A stretch of DNA of 64,000 nucleotides from Gari tellinella (GCA_922989275.2 OV277870.1:37506356-37570355); one strand, 5' to 3'; counted from the stretch's first letter, positions 21,057 to 32,233 are shown. The notes: a model not told the origin generated them from the sequence alone. Program-made: numbers and translations.

Positions 21057-21955
21057 ATATTTGTGCAACCGGGCATTGCTATATTTTCTCGGTGCCGATG
21101 TGGTTACAATGTGCGTTCTCGTATAAATGATAACGAAGTGTTCCGAAGCTATATTTAGAAATGCAACAAAGTGAGTAATTATGCTAATAGAGGTCACCAA
21201 CGTCAGGTCAATATTGTCGAACAATATTTATAGAACTGGACCAAGATTTTATACAAATATTATTTTCAGCAAATTTGGTGAAGATCCAATTAAAACTGTT
21301 TGAGTCAGAAAGCTGACAAGCCTGAATTAGTCAACTTTTAGTCATTCAAGGGCAATAACTCCAACATGCCTTGTGCGATTTTGGTAGTTAAGATGACTGA
21401 CCTAGATTTTATATTAATAAACATTTTCAACAAGTTAAGTGAATATCTGATAAAAAAACAAACTGTATGTGTTAGAAAGCAAGAAATGATGAAACATTCA
21501 TTTTTAATACTAAAAGGGCAAAAACTCAGACATGCCACATGCGATGTTTGTAATAATCAAACTAGACCTAAATTTTATATAATTAAACATTTTCAGCAAG
21601 TTTAGTGAATATCCGATAAAAACTGTATGTGTTAGGGTGCAAAAATGACTGAAACAGTCATCTTTTATCAATAAACAGGCAATAACTCAGATATCCTTAT
21701 GCGATTTTTGTAGTAATCAAACTAACCCTTGATTTTATATCAATGAACAATTTTCAGCAAGTTTGTGGAAGATCGGATAAAAAATATTCGAGTTAGAGAG
21801 CGGACAATAAAGTGTGATAGTCTAACTGACTGATGGGTGGACGGGCGGAGGTAGATACGGTTTGCACCCAGTGAAGTTGATTTCGGCTGTATCACGTAAT
21901 ACTAAGCCGTGTGGTAATGTTTATGTCAGACGTTCTATTTTCGATTTGTTATGAC

Positions 21956-23014
21956 TTTAAGGCCTTTCGCTACCGGAAGTCGGTCTTGCGGGCGAGCGGA
22001 TATGCGTCTGGACGACACAGACCTTTTTCGTACGTGTTTATACTAGAAAATTTATATAAAGGAAATGTTGATATAAATTAGTATAATCCTTCATAGCGCA
22101 GTTAGTATAGTGGTTGACTATAGTGGTTGACTAGCAATCCAAAGGTCATAGGTTCGAGACCCATCCGATCCAAATATTTCTTTTTAGTGTCCGATTTATT
22201 GACTAGTCAATCCATAACGCAGTAATCAAGAGACATGTTATGTTTAGTCTTCGTTGATTAGAACTAGTGTTGTTTACGGTCCAAGTATATGTCCACTTAC
22301 CTGTACGTTTTAGTTTAATGACTTACAAGTCAATTAAATCGGTATACATGTAAACGATTTGATCGAACTATAAAGCCACACCTTGAAGCTTATCAATACG
22401 CTAACCTTTTCAAGATCGATATTGCCCATTATAATTATGTTCAAACAATATAATAAACCTTATATGCAAGTCCATGAATAAATAATAATGCATTTTAATG
22501 ACAAAGTTTTAATTCTAAGGTAGGTAACTGTATCTAAACAACAAATATCCCACATTTTAATAAGAAACTATGTTATTACAACAAATCCTGACTGTAATAT
22601 TTTCTAATTTTTTCAGACTGACTAGTTCATCAACCATATATTTGAATAAAATGAAAACAAATATACATTGAATGAGTCAGTTTTTTGTAATTCAATTTTT
22701 TAGCATTTTGCAAAATTTAAATAGCTGATAACATCTTTCTGAACACCTTTATTCAAAATGTTTTTAGCTTTTCTTGTAATGAATGTTGTGGACTACTTAT
22801 TGGGCGAGAATTATAGTCATTAGCTTTATTCATTTTTAAGAAAAATAAAATCATAAAAATTCTAGGTTTTTGTCAGAAAAAAGACCTTAAAGACAAACCA
22901 CACGATAAATTTTGCCTATATTTACACACATTGTTTCTTAGGCTATTATTATTCTTCATCGCAATTTTCATAACAATCGTATGGAAACTACGCGCATATG
23001 CGAAGTACCTTAAA
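21956..23014 (+). mobile_element. T1 element copy A: CTTTAAGG ends, internal tRNA-like
   Basis: About 1.06 kb. The left end CTTTAAGGCCTTTCGC and right end GCGAAGTACCTTAAA are imperfect inverted repeats. It aligns almost end to end, inverted, with 57361-58405. The interior is AT-rich, with no frame longer than about 60 codons. The tRNA-like sequence begins ~130 bp inside the left end. Confidence 0.78.
22087..22171 (+). pseudogene. tRNA-like sequence in T1 copy A
   Basis: CATAGCGCAGTTAGTA is box A-like and GGTTCGAGACC box B-like. The anticodon-loop position reads CTAGCAA (AGC, Ala-like). A 13-base duplication (TATAGTGGTTGAC) interrupts the D-arm region relative to the copy at 58204-58276. The acceptor stem does not pair. 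Confidence 0.6.
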
Positions 23015-23157
23015 TCGCCCTTTTTTGGTGATTTAGGTCCGTCTTCATCATTTCATAGACCAGTTTGGCCCATAAGAATGTTCAAACATTATTATTAACC
23101 GTTATTGTATTTCAGGCATTAAGAAAAGGTCTGAAAACACAATGGGACTTTAAGGTG
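23015..23157. other. spacer between T1 copies A and B
   Basis: 143 bp of unassigned sequence. No feature is recognised. Confidence 0.4.
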
Positions 23158-23275
23158 GTTCGACAGCGGGCGGCCCGCATCTCGAGTTCCGGAAATGCTG
23201 ATGACTTTCACCTGATCTTTGCGGCACGTGCTTATAGTAGAAAATTTAGATAAAGAAAAGTTTGATCTGCTTCAG

Positions 23276-23352
23276 TGTCGTCTCTGTTAGCGCAGTTGAT
23301 ACGGTGATTGGCTTGCAATCCATAGGTTCTAGGTTCGATTCCCACTCGCTTC
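23276..23352 (+). pseudogene. tRNA-like sequence in T1 copy B
   Basis: TGTTAGCGCAGTTGATACGG (box A-like) and GGTTCGATTCCC (box B). The anticodon-loop position reads CTTGCAA (TGC, also Ala-like). It resembles the copy A sequence despite divergence of the surrounding element. Confidence 0.58.
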
Positions 23353-23514
23353 AAAACTTTTTTTTTAACAAAGTGTCCGATTTTAGTGACTAGTCAATTC
23401 ATAACGCAGTGATCAAAGGACAGGCTATGTTTAGTCTATTAATAATGAATAATATCAGATGCAAGTATAGTCAAGTGACAGCTAAACTTGTGAGGATTTG
23501 TAGCCTATATAACA

Positions 23515-23630
23515 GATGGCAGGTTAACACAGGACAAAAATAATGCTAAAAGATAGATCCTAAAGGAGCTTTTATGCATTACTTTTGTTATGCATTAAGC
23601 AGTCACTTGCCTTTAAAGATCTACAGGCTA
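23515..23630. repeat. F7-type hairpin inside T1 copy B
   Basis: TTAACACAGGACAAAAATAATGC and TGCATTACTTTTGTTATGCATTAAGC form a decayed palindrome around AGATCCTAAAGGAGCT. It is absent from the corresponding part of copies A and C. Confidence 0.5.
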
Positions 23631-24330
23631 CCGTATTCAATGGTCCCTTATTACAGGTTTGACTTATGGTATTATTTAGAGCTGACGGCATTTTAAAGTT
23701 GAACTCAAGCGAGGTTACTCGTTTTGTGTTAAAATTTTGTCAGAATTTCAGGAAATCATGTATAAAATGTAATTCTACTGTAGATTTTCATTAAATTTTT
23801 GTGACTAGTAGAGCTAAGTTATATCTATCTAATAAGAGTAAAATTAGTGTATGTTAAACAGCTAGATTTTTTGTAATTTGATATTTTCAGAATTTGACTT
23901 TTTTAAAACATTGATATTTCCAGAAAATATGTCATGAAATACTTTAGTTTGCCCAATATCGTATAGTCCATGTACACTTTACTTGAATATACAGAAATTA
24001 TTGAGTTATATCATTCTATAAAGAAAATATTCCTGTTTATTAAAAAGGAGCTTTTCTTGACAAAAAGTCCTGTCAGAAAAAAACGGCACTGTAACTTTTT
24101 TTTATTTTAACGATTTTTCACTCTCCATATGGTATATTTCAATTTAATCAAGGTTTCAAAGAATTCTGACACAGAATAAGCTGACCTGCGAACCACCTTA
24201 AAGCAGTATAATATAAAAGTCAAGCAAAATGTGTCTGTAAGAGCTTTCTGGTTTATTTTAAATTAGCTTGAAACAGTAAGCTCAAAACACTAAAATGTGC
24301 ATCCTTTTGCTCATTCGTAACTGCGTAACC

Positions 24331-24889
24331 GTTAGGCAGAATAGTGGACACCGATAGATTATCGATAAACTGTCCTACGCTAGCTTGCGTGCCCGTCAAT
24401 GTTCGGCTCTTACCGCTCGGTATTTACGGAAACTCCCGACGACTCTTTGAACATATTAATTTTATTTTCAATTTGAAAAAGGACCAAATTAACATTAACT
24501 TACAATTCTTAAATTTATATCAAAAGAAAGAACAAATAGTCATGTATACGAGCCCGTTTGCACAGAATTGATATCGATTTGTATAAATGCACAAGGTCGT
24601 GTTATATTATCCGTGTCGAGGCTTATTTTCAGCATTTTACTCTTTGTTTAATGTGATTTAGAGGTGTCTTTTTAAACTTAAAAAAGGACCAAAATCTTAT
24701 TAAAATATTTTTTCAAAACAAATTCCATCATAAAGGAAAATGTTTAAGCTAACACAGGCCGTTTGCACAGGAACGATATATGTCCAGAAAAAAAAGTTAT
24801 TACAAGTTATGTAAAAATGCCCTTCTTATTTTAATGCTCGAAAATGAAAGCAAGTGGGCCACCTGCGTGTCCACTATTCTGCGTAACGT
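24331..24889. mobile_element. inverted-repeat element with AGAATAGTGGACAC ends
   Basis: GGCAGAATAGTGGACACCG on the left is mirrored by GTGTCCACTATTCTGCG on the right (24868-24885). Inside, a ~230-bp block (AAAAAGGACCAAA ... GTTTGCACAG) occurs twice in direct orientation. No coding frame is recognised. Confidence 0.55.
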
Positions 24890-25060
24890 TTAGTTTTGAG
24901 TTTATTTTCTGTTAAATATCTGAAATCATTTCCCTATATTGCAGTATCATGGATTGTTCTATAAACATGAACACCAAAAAACCTATAATAGTACTTTAAG
25001 CAAGATTAACAATCTATTGTTTTGTGAACAAATGAAGATTTATTTGAGTATCTTTACACA
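24890..25060. other. unannotated stretch
   Basis: No feature is recognised. Confidence 0.4.
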
Positions 25061-25061
25061 G

Positions 25062-25180
25062 ACGGTTGAACCTCGAGAAATCGAGATCGATTAAGTCAAA
25101 CTTACTCTGATTTCATAAGAAACGAGTAATTATACTACGTTTTTACTTTGGAATACGACATATGCGTGTTGGAGTTATCT
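25062..25180. repeat. degenerate F11 palindrome
   Basis: AAGTCAAACTTACTCTGATTTC and GGAATACGACATATGCGTG are decayed versions of F11 arms. Confidence 0.35.
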
Positions 25181-25519
25181 GTTTTTGTTAAAACAAGTTC
25201 GTGTTGTAAAGGTATCATTGTACATGAATTGTGTCAAAACTTGGATTATTAGATGCCGTTCAGTTCTCGTAAAGTCTCGAACGCACGAGATATCGCCATT
25301 TATCAAATGAAATGTACATGTTTTGAGCCATTAAGTTCGAGATTAATGGTCACGGTGTTGTAGAGTGTCGGAATTTTATGTTTTTTCAGTATTGATTCTT
25401 CGGCTTTTTCTGAAACAATATGTACTTAATTAAATAAATATAAACAGAGCATGCGTCACAATATATGCGCTACTGGCATTTCGCATTATTGGGTATAGGC
25501 AAACTTTCACTCAATGCTA

Positions 25520-25765
25520 CAGTGGAGAATCTGTTATTCTTTCCCAATAAACGCGTTTACGCTAAAACTATTATTTACAGTGCAAACAGTTTGAAGCCAG
25601 ATCAGACGCCGGGTAACCCGGCGTCTGATCAGGCTCCAAACTGTTTGCCACCAAGATAAACATGAATTATCAGAAGTGTCCAAACGTTGTACTTTTCTAC
25701 GTTTTAGTGCTTTGCGTTTGCGTACGTTTGCGTTTAAACGGGAAAGAATAACAGATTCTCCACTG
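25520..25765 (+). mobile_element. F2 palindromic element, TA-flanked
   Basis: Clean TA duplication (25518-25519, 25766-25767). Ends CAGTGGAGAATCTG and CAGATTCTCCACTG. The hairpin at 25582-25647 is nearly perfect. It is very close to the 2173-2418 copy, which suggests recent spread. Confidence 0.9.
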
Positions 25766-25830
25766 TAAGCGGCTAAACCTATTTCATGTGCGCAAAGCAG
25801 AATGTACGATTAAATTAGATAATGAAAAAG

Positions 25831-26031
25831 TTAACCTTGTCCTAAAAATCAAACCTTTACTGCACTGGGATTTGCAAACAGTTTGGATCCAGATAAGCCA
25901 TCGAGTAACTAGACGTCTGATCATGATCCAAACTGTTCTTAGGGTAAAATAAAAACTGCATGAAAACATTTATTCACTTTATGCAGACGGTAACTTTCAA
26001 AACAGACGACAATATGGCGGGAAAAGTGTAA
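25831..26031 (+). mobile_element. F1 element, decayed
   Basis: Left TTAA at 25831; the right end GGCGGGAAAAGTG closes at a mutated site. The hairpin at 25874-25938 has an altered centre (CCATCGAGTAACTAGACG). Confidence 0.65.
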
Positions 26032-26267
26032 CATGCATGCACTGCAATAAGACCTTTTTAAGAGACCAATCGAAAATTCCATGCCCGGGTCTATAAGATT
26101 TAAGAAATTGTATTATGAAATGGAAGACTACATATAAATTTCAGAAACGTCCTTCGGAAACTTTCTTCATAACTTTTGTTCTACATTTTCATGCACATGT
26201 TCACGTGAACAGCAAACATGTTCTTGACTGAGTGTTGGTTAAAGAGAGATTTGATTGAAGGGCTGCC

Positions 26268-26746
26268 ATTTCTCCGAATTTTTTCGAAATATTCTGGGGG
26301 TTTTTCCCAGCAGATAGCAGCTTGAAAGTAAAGAAGAATGCGCCTTTAGGCGCATTCTGCTTTACCTTCAACCTGCTTTAAGTAATCGCACTTGAAAAAT
26401 AGAAAATTTGACAATCTTATGAGTTTTCAACTTATTCTCTTTTCCAGTGTGACGTCATACCCCCTTTATTTACACTTAGCGAGCACGCGCACTCGGGGAC
26501 AACAAACCCGAAATCTACATAAGTTTGTACAGCAGGGCGTTTAATCTCATTCTTTTTTACTCATTATTATCTGAATAGGTCCTATGAATACTACGAAGGT
26601 CTTACATAAGTTGCAAAAGCGTGATTTTACCGAAAATTAGAATTAATTTTTTCTCCGAATACGACCGTCGCCATCCGAATGAAGGACCGAGAGTATGCGT
26701 ATGACATTAAATACCCGGATGACTGGAAAAGAGAATGGCAGCCCTG
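26268..26746 (+). mobile_element. F6 element, extended or interrupted
   Basis: Left end AAGGGCTGCCATTTCTCCG; hairpin at 26316-26382 with centre GCGCCTTTAGGCGC. A matching right end, AATGGCAGCCCTG, appears only at about 26734-26746. The longer interior may hold an insertion, or two unrelated ends are being paired. No matching 6-bp duplication was found. Confidence 0.5.
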
Positions 26747-27128
26747 TGACGGTGTTAGGGAATTGTTTGTTTTGTCTTCTGGCGCACCACGCGTCAACAC
26801 ATGCGGATAATGACGACGTGTGCAATCAAACTGTGGCCTTACTTGGTGCAAAAACATCGAACAGGGATTTATGTTCGTCTTGTTCAGAGTTGTGAACAGC
26901 TTAATGATCCGTTTTAACGATTTCTGTGACGTGCTGTGGTGTGATTGGGTAGTATGAAGCTTCACTTCAAAGGGCCAGTGGAAACTAAAATCTCACAGAC
27001 AGACATCGCTGAATACTAATGGGTAAGCCCGAGATCACGAAACTTTGGGTGCACCTAGCAAGGACACGAAGGGTAGTCTTACCAGTGGTTGAACTCTATT
27101 CTATCCTTATAAGCGTGTGATTCAATAG
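26747..27128. other. unannotated stretch
   Basis: No gene is recognised. Confidence 0.35.
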
Positions 27129-27296
27129 TTAACCCTTTGTCTGCCAGTATGACGTCATACGTACAATTTTAACATATTCGTTGCCCTAATGTTGGGTGCA
27201 TGTAAAGTCTTCTTGTTTATAAAGTATAGACTTTTAGGTATTTTGCTTGAAAACATTTATGAGAGTGTCAAACAGTTCAGATCAATATCAGATCTA

Positions 27297-27679
27297 CAGT
27301 GAAACCCCTCTAAACCGGAACCTCTAAATACCGGAATTTTCTCTAAACCGGACAAAAGTTTGGTCCCGTTTCCAATCCTCTTTTTTAACCCATTACACCA
27401 TAAATATGCCATTTTACGCCTTTGATTTATTCATACACTGAAGACTGTATCATCAGAAATATTTTTCTATATTCTAGCAGATGATAGCTTAAAGCAGGTT
27501 GAAAGTAAAGCAGAATGCGCCTTAAGGCGCATTCTGCTTTACTTCAACCTGCTTTAAGTGATCAGCTATCTTCCATACTAGAAACAAGATATGGTTTAAA
27601 ACCCCTTTAAACCGGAACCCCCTCTATACCGGACATATATGTTGTCCCCACATATGTACGGTTTAAAGGGTTTTCACTG
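27297..27679 (+). mobile_element. F13 element, TA-flanked, carrying F5
   Basis: Ends CAGTGAAACCCCTCTAAACC and GGTTTAAAGGGTTTTCACTG are flanked by TA (27295-27296, 27680-27681), in Tc1/mariner or pogo style. Interior inverted words are AAACCGGAACC and ACCGGACA. An F5 copy sits inside. Confidence 0.8.
27385..27599 (+). mobile_element. F5 element nested in F13
   Basis: TTAA at both ends. The hairpin at 27488-27558 has a perfect centre, GCGCCTTAAGGCGC, and stem AGCAGGTTGAAAGTAAAGC. The ends are more decayed than in 16754-17004. Confidence 0.78.
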
Positions 27680-27712
27680 TATTTGCAATTGTAAGTGTTG
27701 GCACTGAGCGGT

Positions 27713-28186
27713 TACCTGCTATATCAGAAGCACCAAGAGATTTGACTGATTGATTGATGAAGCTTTATTTTCATTTTTAAGTTTATTTGGTTTACACTGA
27801 ATTATTCAAAGGTTTCTTACATTCAAACAATAATTAGTTCTTTGGTGACCACAACTAACGTATTCATGTATTTCAAGTAAATATTTCTTTTTCAGCTATT
27901 GAATAAAACTTGTACATGTATTTTTATGCATCTATAGATTCTATACAAAATGTAATTACCTTGTACCACTGGAGAAGACTTACATGGGCAATGTATATTG
28001 TCCAATCTATTTCATTATATGAATAAAATATTGTTTAAACAAAACCAACAGTTTTATGTCTGGTGGTTGCTTAAAGCAGACTTAGAATAAAGTAGACATC
28101 TTCCGTAACTAATGCCATCAGGATGGTAAAGCATTACCAAGCATACGCTGTTCTTTTTAGATATGCTTTTTCGTGTATTTATCTCC
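27713..28186. other. unannotated stretch
   Basis: Contains a weak AAAGCAGACTTAGAATAAAG hairpin relic near 28075. Otherwise nothing is recognised. Confidence 0.35.
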
Positions 28187-28262
28187 TCCAGTGCCAAAGG
28201 CCCATACCATTAACATTTGCAAATAGTTTGCATCCTGATCAGACACCACGTATTGCGGGATA
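28187..28262 (+). mobile_element. F1 fragment truncated at hairpin centre
   Basis: The left end (TCCTCCAGTGCCAAAGGCCC) and one arm (GCAAATAGTTTGCATCCTGATCAGACACC) are present. Sequence identity stops at the hairpin tip. Confidence 0.5.
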
Positions 28263-28353
28263 GAATAATGTCTTCACTGTATGATAAAACCTTGGTGTCG
28301 TAATAAAAACATTGAAATTGACCGCTAAAATGAAAGGACATTGATGGAATACA

Positions 28354-28605
28354 TTAACCCTTTACCTGATAGCCTATTACTAGTATTGAAGATAGGTGAC
28401 CACTTAAAGCAGGCTGAAAGTAAAGCAGAATGCGCCTTAAGGCGCATTCTGCTTTATTTTCAGCCTGCTTTAAGCTAAAATCTGCTAGGCTATATAAAAT
28501 ATTTGTAATGGTAATTGTTCATGAGGGTATAAACTGGAACTATTTTCTTCAGCGAGGGAATACATTAAATACGCTAAAAGTCGCTTCTATGGGGGAAAGG
28601 GTTAA
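28354..28605 (-). mobile_element. F5 element, reversed, TTAA-flanked
   Basis: TTAA at 28354-28357 and 28602-28605. The right end is CTATGGGGGAAAGGG. The hairpin at 28403-28474 has centre GCGCCTTAAGGCGC. Confidence 0.87.
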
Positions 28606-29516
28606 AATCACTCTAGTATTTGGTGTATTTTACAGATAGTTTTATAAACTAATAATGATAATAATAATTCTTATAATCTGCATAATAATACTGAAAGAAT
28701 GTTTCCTTATTCAGAATTTACATTGTGTTTGCTTTATTGTCAATGTATTTATTTGTCTTTGTTTTTCACTTTATGTATATTTTCTTGTTAAACGCTTTTG
28801 ATCGCACACGGCCTGTGTGAAAAGAGCACTACATGTATATAACTTTGGTATCATAAATAAACAAGAAATATCTTTAAAAAAGATATTCAGCGGAATGAGT
28901 TGTTGAACTAAGGCTAGATCTATAGATGGGTGTGTAAAATTGAATGAAATTGAGGTTTTCAAAGAATTGTAATATCTTGGATTGAAAAGCAAAAAGTACA
29001 AGCATACAATTGAAACAGTAACTTTTATTTAAAATGCAAAACTATCATGTACAGAAATGCAAAACAAAACAATAATTTAACTCATATCCTAGCTACTGGT
29101 AGGATATCCTCACATTGATCGTTTGTTCTATATATCAAACTTCATTCATAGAGTTTCTTGAAACAAAATATAACATACACACATGTACAGATACAACAGT
29201 CTGCTGTACTTCACTCTTGTAAATAATGATGAAACAACACGATTGTGTTTAACTCACTTGAGGCCATTTATATATAATATTGCTTTTAATGTATGGTTAA
29301 TGTGTACAAATAGTTAACAATTAGAACAAATTGGTAGTAAACAATAACAAAACACCTACCTTCCTCTGTATATCTATAAAAATATTTCAGATGTCATATC
29401 TTAAAATAGAAGCATAATTGCATCAGCCCAGTGTAGTAAACAGTCAGTCTGTGTCTCTAAATTTTACACTCACAGTCCAAATCTGGTAAAACTGTAATGG
29501 GACATAGACCAGCCTA
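28606..29516. other. unannotated AT-rich stretch
   Basis: Contains a conserved block (CGCTTTTGATCGCACACGG...TGTGAAAAGAGC at about 28791-28828) that recurs inverted near 46480-46520. No gene is recognised. Confidence 0.4.
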
Positions 29517-29706
29517 CATGGCTCCAGATAAGAGGGAGTAAACTAAACAAATCACATTTTTTCACTCCTTTCAGCACCAAACCCTATGGTGTTACCACTA
29601 ATTTTGATTGTCTCGAAGAGACAATTCAAATGAGTAGTGACACCACAGGGTTTAATGCACAAATAAAGACTTTAAGGTTTGAAATAATTCCATTATCTGG
29701 AGCCCT
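29517..29706 (+). mobile_element. F9 element
   Basis: Ends CATGGCTCCAGATAAGAGG and ATCTGGAGCCCTG. The palindrome at 29581-29651 has stem ACCCTATGGTGTTACCACTA and centre GTCTCGAAGAGAC. Confidence 0.8.
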
Positions 29707-29814
29707 GGCTACTATCCAATCAGACTATTCAGTTTCAACAGGTGCTCTTAATTCTAAATTTCTGATCAAATATAATTGGTTGAAATGTGTGGCCAAATAG
29801 AAACCAGTCAGCTC

Positions 29815-30015
29815 CGATGAAAAAAATAGTGCGACCACTAACTTGTGTTAATTATTAGGTGTTAAAGACAGTTGGCAGATTAAAGTAAGTTGACAGTAAA
29901 ACAGAAAGCTTCTTCAGAAGCTTTCTGTTTTACTGTCAAATTGCTTTAAGCTGTTACCTATATTTTATATAATCCATAAGCCTTCTTTTTAGTGGTCGTT
30001 ATAGAGAGTTTTACT
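29815..30015 (+). mobile_element. F7 element
   Basis: The decayed left end contains GCGACCACTAACTTG; the right end reads TAGTGGTCGTTATAGAGAG then TTTTACTG with TA following. The hairpin at 29879-29950 has stem AAGTTGACAGTAAAACAGAAAG and centre AAGCTTCTTCAGAAGCTT. Confidence 0.75.
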
Positions 30016-30184
30016 GTATTGACTGTAACGAGTTGGCAGACTCGTTTTCGACATTAATTCAGATACTTTCGAACATAGATAACTAAAATTCGCTTAAGTG
30101 TATTTTGATTCATTTTTTAAATTTCATTTTTGTATGGCTCAACGTGTGTTAAATGCGGCTACTGAAAGCTACCACTGGCCTACC

Positions 30185-30433
30185 ACTTTCCTTTTGAACC
30201 TTCAAATGTACAATTTCAGTTTCCAATGTAGTCTAGTCCCAATTTTGACTAGTTTGTGCTGTTTTTTGTCAATGTATTGAAATATGACAAACGGTGCAGA
30301 CCCTGGTCAGAGGACTCTTAAAGGAGCTCTCTGTTCTGGATCTTCACTGTTTGTATAAAGAAAATGTACTCTTCAGAGGGATACACTGTTTGAAAAATAA
30401 ACGTGACTGCGTGACTGCGGTTCAAAGAATTAA
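30185..30433 (+). mobile_element. F4 element, left end decayed
   Basis: The right end closes at TTAA 30430-30433. The subterminal text GTACAATTTCAGTTTCCAATG is F4-like. The hairpin at 30288-30353 is moderately diverged (centre GACTCTTAAAGGAGC). Confidence 0.68.
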
Positions 30434-30537
30434 ACTCCACCTATAAGTCTTCCATTTCTTGGTCGTTTCAACGATACTCAAATTCATAACAATATATTGG
30501 ACATATTTGCATGTCCATCGTTTGAATTTCATATAGT

Positions 30538-30748
30538 TTAACTCTTTCACTGAAAACAGCACCAAAAGACGATTTTGCAAATAGTTTGAATCCTGATCAG
30601 ACGCCGCATAACGCGGCGTCTGACCAGGATCCAAACTGTTTGACACTCGTATCGACATTACTTCAGTCAAAACAGCCCTAAAGCTGACTTAACAAATATT
30701 GTTGACGACAATACTAATGCAGACGATATTTTGGCGGTAAGAGGGTAA
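30538..30748 (+). mobile_element. F1 palindromic element
   Basis: TTAA at left; right site mutated to GTAA. The hairpin at 30577-30642 has a perfect GCCGCATAACGCGGC-type centre. Three GACGA boxes follow before GGCGGTAAGAGGG. Confidence 0.82.
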
Positions 30749-31205
30749 AAGAAAACTATAAAAATAGTTAAATTCTTTTCAGACATGGAATTTCCATTTC
30801 AAATTGATTTGCAGAAATAAGTACTCATAAAGACCACGTAATAACAGCGCTGTCTGAAACAATGAAATTTCTGTTTGAAAATAAACAGAAACAATAAAAA
30901 ATGACATTACCGTATAAACTTCTATTATATGGTTCAATTTGTAAACTGAATTCTGAGATGTTAGGTATAATACTCATTAAACCCGTCTGACTGGAATTTG
31001 CCAACAATTTTACTCCAGTACAGACGCCAAACAAAGCTAAAGTTAAAAAGGCATTAAAATCTCTTTTTAAAAAACAAACAAACAAACAAAAACAAAAATC
31101 ACTCAACAACAACAACAAAAACACACAAAACGACACTTTATGAACAAATATTACTATCTCAGAAAATAGTCATCATGATGACGATATTGCAGCTTTGAAA
31201 ATGTT
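30749..31205. other. unannotated stretch with low complexity
   Basis: AAAC- and AAC-rich low-complexity tract at about 31066-31130. No gene is recognised. Confidence 0.4.
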
Positions 31206-31589
31206 GAACATAATTTTCTCACATAACTACCCCTGATTTCTATAGCGAACAACGATGACGAATATCCTTATCTCCAACATATGTAAGATCACTTTGAAGA
31301 CGTCACTATAACGTCACTATTTATAACGGCGTTTTGACGTCACCGGGGTTCCAAAAAAATGCATATTGCTTAAAAATAGCTTAAATCGTTGGTAATGTGA
31401 GAAAAAGAATCTGTCACTCGTCGATGTTTAAGACAAGTGATCTCAAACTCGTCTAGAAATAGAAAAGTTATTAAGCTCGCCAAGGCTCGCTTAATAACAT
31501 TTCAATTCTAGACTCGTTTGAGATCAGCTTGTCTTAAACATCGACTCATGACAGATCCTATATATCTTGTTTGGGGAACAGTGGCAAGC

Positions 31590-31647
31590 ATTTTTGTTAG
31601 AGGGGAATCGTTGTTCAGAGAGTCGTTGTAGGGAGGGAGCACTGTAG
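31590..31647 (+). repeat. F3 right-end fragment in F12 spacer
   Basis: GTCGTTGTAGGGAGGGAGCACTGTA is the terminal F3 sequence without its hairpin. Confidence 0.55.
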
Positions 31648-31659
31648 TTTCATGTTTGA

Positions 31660-31870
31660 TACTTTAACCTTTTGATCTCTAATCACGCATTGAAACCATT
31701 GCAAACAGTGTTCTAAGGAATGGTAAAACTTTTCCCATGCAAACCGTGATTGTGCAAAGGACTTCAGATCAGATGTTCTGCACTGTTTCTTATATTGCAA
31801 TACATTTACATAAATAAAATGGACTGAAAAAACTAAATCGGTAACTTGAATTGTCCTTTTCGAAGTTTTA
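31660..31870 (-). repeat. decayed F4 copy in F12 spacer
   Basis: Words such as GCAAACAGTG, GGACTTCAGATCAGATG and AATTGTCCTTTTCGAAG match F4. The ends are unclear. Confidence 0.4.
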
Positions 31871-32233
31871 GGAGTGAATATATAGGATCTGTCATGAGTC
31901 GATGTTTAAGACAAGCTGATCTCAAACGAGTCTAGAATTGAAATGTTATTAAGCGAGCCTTGGCGAGCTTAATAACTTTTCTATTCTAGACGAGTTTGTG
32001 ATCAACTTGTCATAAACATCGACGAGTGACAGATTCTTTTTCTCACATTATCAACGGTTTAAGCTACTTTTTAAGCAATATGCATTATTTGGAACCCCCG
32101 GTTACGTCAAAACGCCGTTATAAATAGTGACGTTATAGTGACGTCATCAAAGTGATCTCACACATGTTGGAGACAAGGATATTCGTGATCGTTGTTCGCT
32201 ATAGAAAACAAGGGTAGTCATGTGAGAAAAGTT

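Larger units (their letters stand above)
19851..21810. mobile_element. foldback-type element with ~160-bp tandem units (LT1)
   Basis: The left side holds two minus-oriented units (AAAATGACTGTTTCAGCC at ~19872, again at ~20031). The right side holds three or more plus-oriented units at about 21240-21800. Each unit contains GGGCAATAACTC and a TTTTCAGCAAGTTTGGTGAAGATC-type block. An inner inverted pair (TTGTTCGACAATATTGACC at 20386, complement near 21210) flanks the middle. No convincing protein frame is present. Confidence 0.6.
23158..24203 (+). mobile_element. T1 element copy B (second subfamily)
   Basis: Left end CTTTAAGGTGGTTCGACAG and right end CTGCGAACCACCTTAAAG share a ~15-bp perfect inverted core. 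The layout matches copy A: tRNA-like sequence near the left, the block GTGACTAGTCAATTCATAACGCAGTGATC, then an AT-rich interior. The rest is strongly diverged. An F7-type hairpin is inserted at 23515-23630. Confidence 0.72.
27129..27712 (-). mobile_element. F1 element split by an F13 insertion
   Basis: The left part (27129-27296) has TTAA, CCCTTTGTCTGCC, a TGACGTCA (27150-27157) and the first hairpin arm. The right part (27680-27712) has TTTGCAATTG and GGCACTGAGCGGTTA. The F13 element separates them inside the hairpin. Confidence 0.6.
31210..32226. mobile_element. F12: nested inverted repeat of palindromes
   Basis: The ~350-bp arms (31210-31562 and 31880-32226) are inverted copies, and each contains its own ~155-bp palindrome (31404-31556, 31884-32037). 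Inner stem words are CTGTCACTCGTCGATGTTTA and TTATTAAGCTCGCCAAGGC. Both arms also carry AACGTCACTATTTATAACGGCG. The spacer holds an F3 end fragment and a decayed F4 copy. Confidence 0.72.
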
